Source of the DNA: Pantoea phytobeneficialis
GTDB taxonomy: Bacteria > Pseudomonadota > Gammaproteobacteria > Enterobacterales > Enterobacteriaceae
Reading direction: 5' to 3'
DNA: 34,574 nt
NCBI RefSeq assembly: GCF_009728735.1
Contig: NZ_CP024636.1
Location: forward strand, 4,298,165-4,332,738
Shown: in pieces, positions 32,115 through 34,574 of the stretch
Layout: the number at the start of each line of letters is the position of its first letter
Numbering within the stretch: the stretch's first letter is position 1
Position numbers and translations under genes: made by a program
The notes under the pieces: model-generated
Told to the model about the DNA's origin: nothing
Database searches by the model: none
The model's input: only the letters and a program-made list of their open reading frames with translations

Positions 32115-33944
32115 ATGTGTGGAATTGTTGGTGCAGTAGCACAGCGCGACATTGCAGAAATTCTGCTGGAAGGTCTGCGTCGTCTTGAGTATCGCGGTTA
32201 CGATTCGGCGGGTTTGGCCGTCGTTGATCGTCAAGGCCATGTGACGCGTCTGCGTCGCTTGGGTAAAGTGCAAAAGTTGGCAGAAGCGGCGGAACAGCAG
32301 CCGTTGATTGGCGGCACCGGAATTGCTCATACCCGTTGGGCTACCCACGGTGAACCCTCAGAAGCCAATGCGCATCCGCATATCTCTGAGCACATCATCA
32401 TTGTGCATAACGGCATCATTGAGAACCATGAACCGTTGCGTGCGCAGCTGATTGAGCGCGGTTACTCATTCGCGTCAGAAACTGACACCGAAGTGGTGGC
32501 ACATCTGGTGCACTGGGAACAGAAACAAGGCGGTTCGCTGCGTGAAGTGGTGCTGCGGGTGATCCTGCAACTGCGCGGCGCCTATGGCATGGTGATTATG
32601 GACAGCCGCGATCCCTCCGTGCTGGTGGCCGCGCGTTCCGGTAGCCCGCTGGTGGTAGGCCGTGGCGTCGGCGAAAACTTTATCGCTTCCGATCAGCTGG
32701 CACTGCTGCCGGTGACACGCCGCTTCATCTATCTGGAAGAGGGCGATATCGCTGAGATTACCCGCCGCGAAGTGACTATTGTCGATCGCAATGGCACGCC
32801 GGTAACTCGCGCCGAGATCGAATCTAACGTCCAGTATGATGCCGGTGACAAAGGGATTTACCGTCACTACATGCAGAAAGAGATTTATGAACAGCCGATG
32901 GCGATCAAAAACACCTTAACCGGTCGTTTCAGCCACGGTGAAGTCGATCTCAGCGAACTTGGCCCACAAGCGGAAGCTCTGCTGAGCAAAGTTGAGCATA
33001 TCCAGATTATCGCCTGCGGCACCTCATACAACTCCGGTATGGTTTCGCGTTACTGGTTCGAATCACTGGCAAACATTCCCTGCGATGTCGAAATTGCCTC
33101 TGAATTCCGCTATCGCAAATCGGCGGTGCGTAAAAACAGCCTGCTGATCACCCTGTCACAGTCCGGTGAAACTGCCGATACGCTGGCCGCGCTGCGTCTG
33201 TCGAAAGAGCTGGGCTATCTGGGTTCGCTGGCCATCTGTAACGTGGCGGGGTCGTCGCTGGTACGTGAATCCGATTTGTCACTGATGACCAAAGCGGGTA
33301 CCGAGATCGGGGTAGCCTCCACCAAAGCCTTTACCACGCAGCTCACCGTGTTGTTGATGCTGGTAGCGAAACTGGGCCGCCTGCATGGCATGTCTGCTGA
33401 TACCGAACACGAGATTGTCCATGGGTTACAGGCGCTGCCGAGCCGTATTGAGCAGATGCTGGCGCAGGATAAGGTGATCGAAAACCTGGCAGAAGGTTTC
33501 TCTGACAAGCATCATGCGTTGTTCCTTGGCCGTGGCGATCAGTATCCGATCGCCATGGAAGGTGCGCTGAAGCTGAAAGAGATCTCCTATATCCACGCGG
33601 AAGCCTACGCGGCCGGGGAGTTGAAACATGGCCCGCTGGCGCTGATTGACGCCGATATGCCAGTAATCGTGGTAGCACCGAATAACGAACTGCTGGAGAA
33701 GCTGAAGTCCAACATCGAAGAGGTGCGTGCACGCGGCGGTCTGCTGTATGTATTTGCCGATCAGGATGCAGGTTTTAGCGACAGCGATGGCATGAAGATT
33801 ATCTCTCTGCCGCATGTGGAAGAGGTGATTGCGCCAATCTTCTACACCGTGCCGCTGCAACTTCTTTCCTACCATGTCGCGTTGATTAAAGGCACCGATG
33901 TCGATCAACCGCGTAACCTGGCGAAATCAGTGACTGTTGAATAG
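32115..33944 (+). CDS. glmS: Glutamine:fructose-6-phosphate aminotransferase GlmS
   Basis: A 609-residue enzyme that makes glucosamine 6-phosphate, the first step to UDP-GlcNAc. The N-terminal glutaminase domain begins MCGIVGAV with nucleophile C2 and carries [18 protein letters not shown] and HNGIIENH; two SIS isomerase domains follow ([51 protein letters not shown]), ending with the conserved KSVTVE tail. Length equals E. coli. Its 3' end is the Tn7 target-recognition sequence in relatives. Confidence 0.98.
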   Translation: MCGIVGAVAQRDIAEILLEGLRRLEYRGYDSAGLAVVDRQGHVTRLRRLGKVQKLAEAAEQQPLIGGTGIAHTRWATHGEPSEANAHPHISEHIIIVHNGIIENHEPLRAQLIERGYSFASETDTEVVAHLVHWEQKQGGSLREVVLRVILQLRGAYGMVIMDSRDPSVLVAARSGSPLVVGRGVGENFIASDQLALLPVTRRFIYLEEGDIAEITRREVTIVDRNGTPVTRAEIESNVQYDAGDKGIYRHYMQKEIYEQPMAIKNTLTGRFSHGEVDLSELGPQAEALLSKVEHIQIIACGTSYNSGMVSRYWFESLANIPCDVEIASEFRYRKSAVRKNSLLITLSQSGETADTLAALRLSKELGYLGSLAICNVAGSSLVRESDLSLMTKAGTEIGVASTKAFTTQLTVLLMLVAKLGRLHGMSADTEHEIVHGLQALPSRIEQMLAQDKVIENLAEGFSDKHHALFLGRGDQYPIAMEGALKLKEISYIHAEAYAAGELKHGPLALIDADMPVIVVAPNNELLEKLKSNIEEVRARGGLLYVFADQDAGFSDSDGMKIISLPHVEEVIAPIFYTVPLQLLSYHVALIKGTDVDQPRNLAKSVTVE

Positions 33945-33975
33945 GGCTGCTATTAGCTAATCTGATCCAGATTAT
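33890..33975 (+). other. attTn7 region (glmS 3' end and downstream)
   Basis: The end of glmS, coding CGTAACCTGGCGAAATC and the final VTVE, closely matches the sequence TnsD binds in E. coli, and Tn7 inserts about 25 bp after the stop, here near 33969. No Tn7 end is present. Called from conservation of glmS alone. Confidence 0.55.
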
Positions 33976-33977
33976 TT

Positions 33978-34012
33978 AAGGGTTATGCATTTTCAAATGC
34001 ATAACCTTTTTT
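33978..34012 (+). terminator. glmS terminator
   Basis: GGTTATGCATTT (33981-33992) pairs with AAATGCATAACC (33995-34006), extended by AAG / CTT, followed by six Ts. A strong intrinsic terminator 37 bases after the glmS stop. Confidence 0.92.
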
Positions 34013-34073
34013 GTTTGTGACATGAGGGCGGAATATTTTTGTTCTCATCATTGATGCACTGCTTCCATTGTAA

Positions 34074-34275
34074 AATCTATTCATTATTTCGCGTGAATCT
34101 CAGGCTCGCCTGTTCGAACTTATTTACCCATCCTATGCTTCACGCGCGCGCAAAATCTATGAGTCTTATGCTGCGGTGGTTCAACACGCGACACCATGGC
34201 TGAGTTTACATAAAGCCATCCGTGAGATTATTGTGGATCTTGTTTATCAGGGACTGGGATATCGCACGGTTCTTG
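34074..34275 (+). pseudogene. Gene remnant interrupted by an IS element
   Basis: The frame from 34074 is open for 69 codons until a TAG at 34281-34283 that belongs to the inserted element. It encodes a peptide with protein-like composition (ARLFELIYPSYASRARKIYE, then TPWLSLHKAIREIIVDLVYQG) but has no ATG or GTG start, a stop just upstream, and an abrupt end at the IS. It thus looks truncated at both ends. The DLVYQG part vaguely recalls lysozyme/pesticin-type muramidase domains of toxins and effectors, but that is a guess; I do not recognise the gene. Confidence 0.5.
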
Positions 34276-34574
34276 TAGATTAGCCCCTTAGATCACCAGA
34301 CACTTCGCCTCTCTTAAAATAAGAGGTAGTCTTGGAACTATGTTTAACACCAGTCAGAATAATAAGATGGTTGAAGTGTTATCAGGACCTGAGCGACGTC
34401 GGCGTCGTACTCCGCAGGAAAAAATTGCCATTATTCAGCAGACTATGGAACCGGGCATGACCGTGTCTCACGTCGCACGACTGCACGGTATCAATGCTAA
34501 TCAGATCTTCAAGTGGCGCAGGCAATATGAAGACGGCTCACTGACCGCCGTGACCTCAGGCGGAGAAGTCGTTC
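34276..34574 (+). mobile_element. IS2-like element of the IS3 family, left part
   Basis: From 34276 the sequence TAGATTAGCCCCTTAGATC, then ACCAGACA, resembles the left inverted repeat of IS2 (TAGACTGGCCCCCTGAATC, then TCCAGACA). It is followed by the inverted repeat CTCTT-AAAAT-AAGAG, the counterpart of the CACTTAAATAAGTG stretch in IS2, and by an OrfA gene. The element continues beyond the window, so its right end, target duplication and integrity cannot be seen. The left boundary could be off by a few bases. Confidence 0.85.
34340..34574 (+). CDS. IS2-like transposase OrfA (InsC type), partial
   Basis: The first 78 codons of an IS3-family OrfA; the rest lies off the window. The helix-turn-helix region runs [40 protein letters not shown], then GSLTAV, closely following IS2 InsC (PEKRRRRTTQEKIAIVQQ... 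LFLWRKQYQEGSLTAV). OrfA binds the terminal repeats and, after a programmed -1 frameshift with OrfB, forms the active transposase. The ATG at 34340 has only a weak ribosome binding site; an ATG at 34367 matches the IS2 start better. Confidence 0.85.
   Translation, partial: MFNTSQNNKMVEVLSGPERRRRRTPQEKIAIIQQTMEPGMTVSHVARLHGINANQIFKWRRQYEDGSLTAVTSGGEVV

Noticed and set aside
34054..34203. 49-codon frame after glmS
   Set aside because: It overlaps the more protein-like remnant in another frame, has no ribosome binding site and an unremarkable sequence.

Overview
The window reads as chromosomal DNA of a gammaproteobacterium of the order Enterobacterales. Family Erwiniaceae (Erwinia/Pantoea-like) is the best guess. 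Most proteins can be followed nearly residue by residue against remembered Escherichia coli K-12 counterparts, and the order rrn - hsrA - rbs - kup - ravA - viaA - asnC - mioC - oriC - mnmG - rsmG - atp - glmU - glmS is the classic enterobacterial origin region. The Erwiniaceae guess rests on an OvoA-type ovothiol synthase beside the origin (the characterised bacterial OvoA is from Erwinia tasmaniensis). It is inference, not proof.

Layout, left to right. Positions 1-205 carry the tandem P1/P2 promoters of an rRNA operon that leaves the window to the left. Next comes the MFS exporter hsrA, tail to tail with the complete ribose operon rbsDACBKR (minus strand), whose control region holds two RbsR operators and a CRP-like site. 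Between rbs and qseBC lies an accessory gene for a secreted protein with an Ig/PKD-like domain and two chitin-binding modules but no catalytic domain. The ygiW / qseBC module follows, with a QseB box between the divergent genes, then kup (K+ uptake), ravA-viaA (MoxR ATPase plus VWA protein), ovoA, asnC and mioC. The asnA gene that sits between viaA and asnC in E. coli is missing; ovoA occupies that slot.

The replication origin lies between mioC and mnmG (about 19741-20053). It has recognisable R4, R2, R3, R5M and R1 DnaA boxes, three 13-mers and ten GATC sites. The R1 box departs from the canonical sequence at a conserved base. Right of oriC are mnmG and rsmG, a 0.7-kb AT-rich gap ending in the atp promoter, the full F1Fo ATP synthase operon atpIBEFHAGDC with a strong terminator, then glmU and glmS. 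AtpD has a five-residue insertion compared with E. coli. Downstream of glmS, next to the conserved attTn7 region, is a gene remnant cut by the left end of an IS2-like (IS3 family) insertion sequence that runs off the right edge.

Most of the window is core housekeeping: rRNA synthesis, ribose use, K+ uptake, replication initiation, tRNA/rRNA modification, ATP synthesis and UDP-GlcNAc synthesis. The accessory material is the chitin-binding gene, ovoA, and the IS with its broken target. mnmG, rsmG, atp and glm run with the right replication fork; rrn, rbs, ygiW and kup run with the left fork; hsrA, qseBC, ravA-viaA, ovoA, asnC and mioC run head-on to it.
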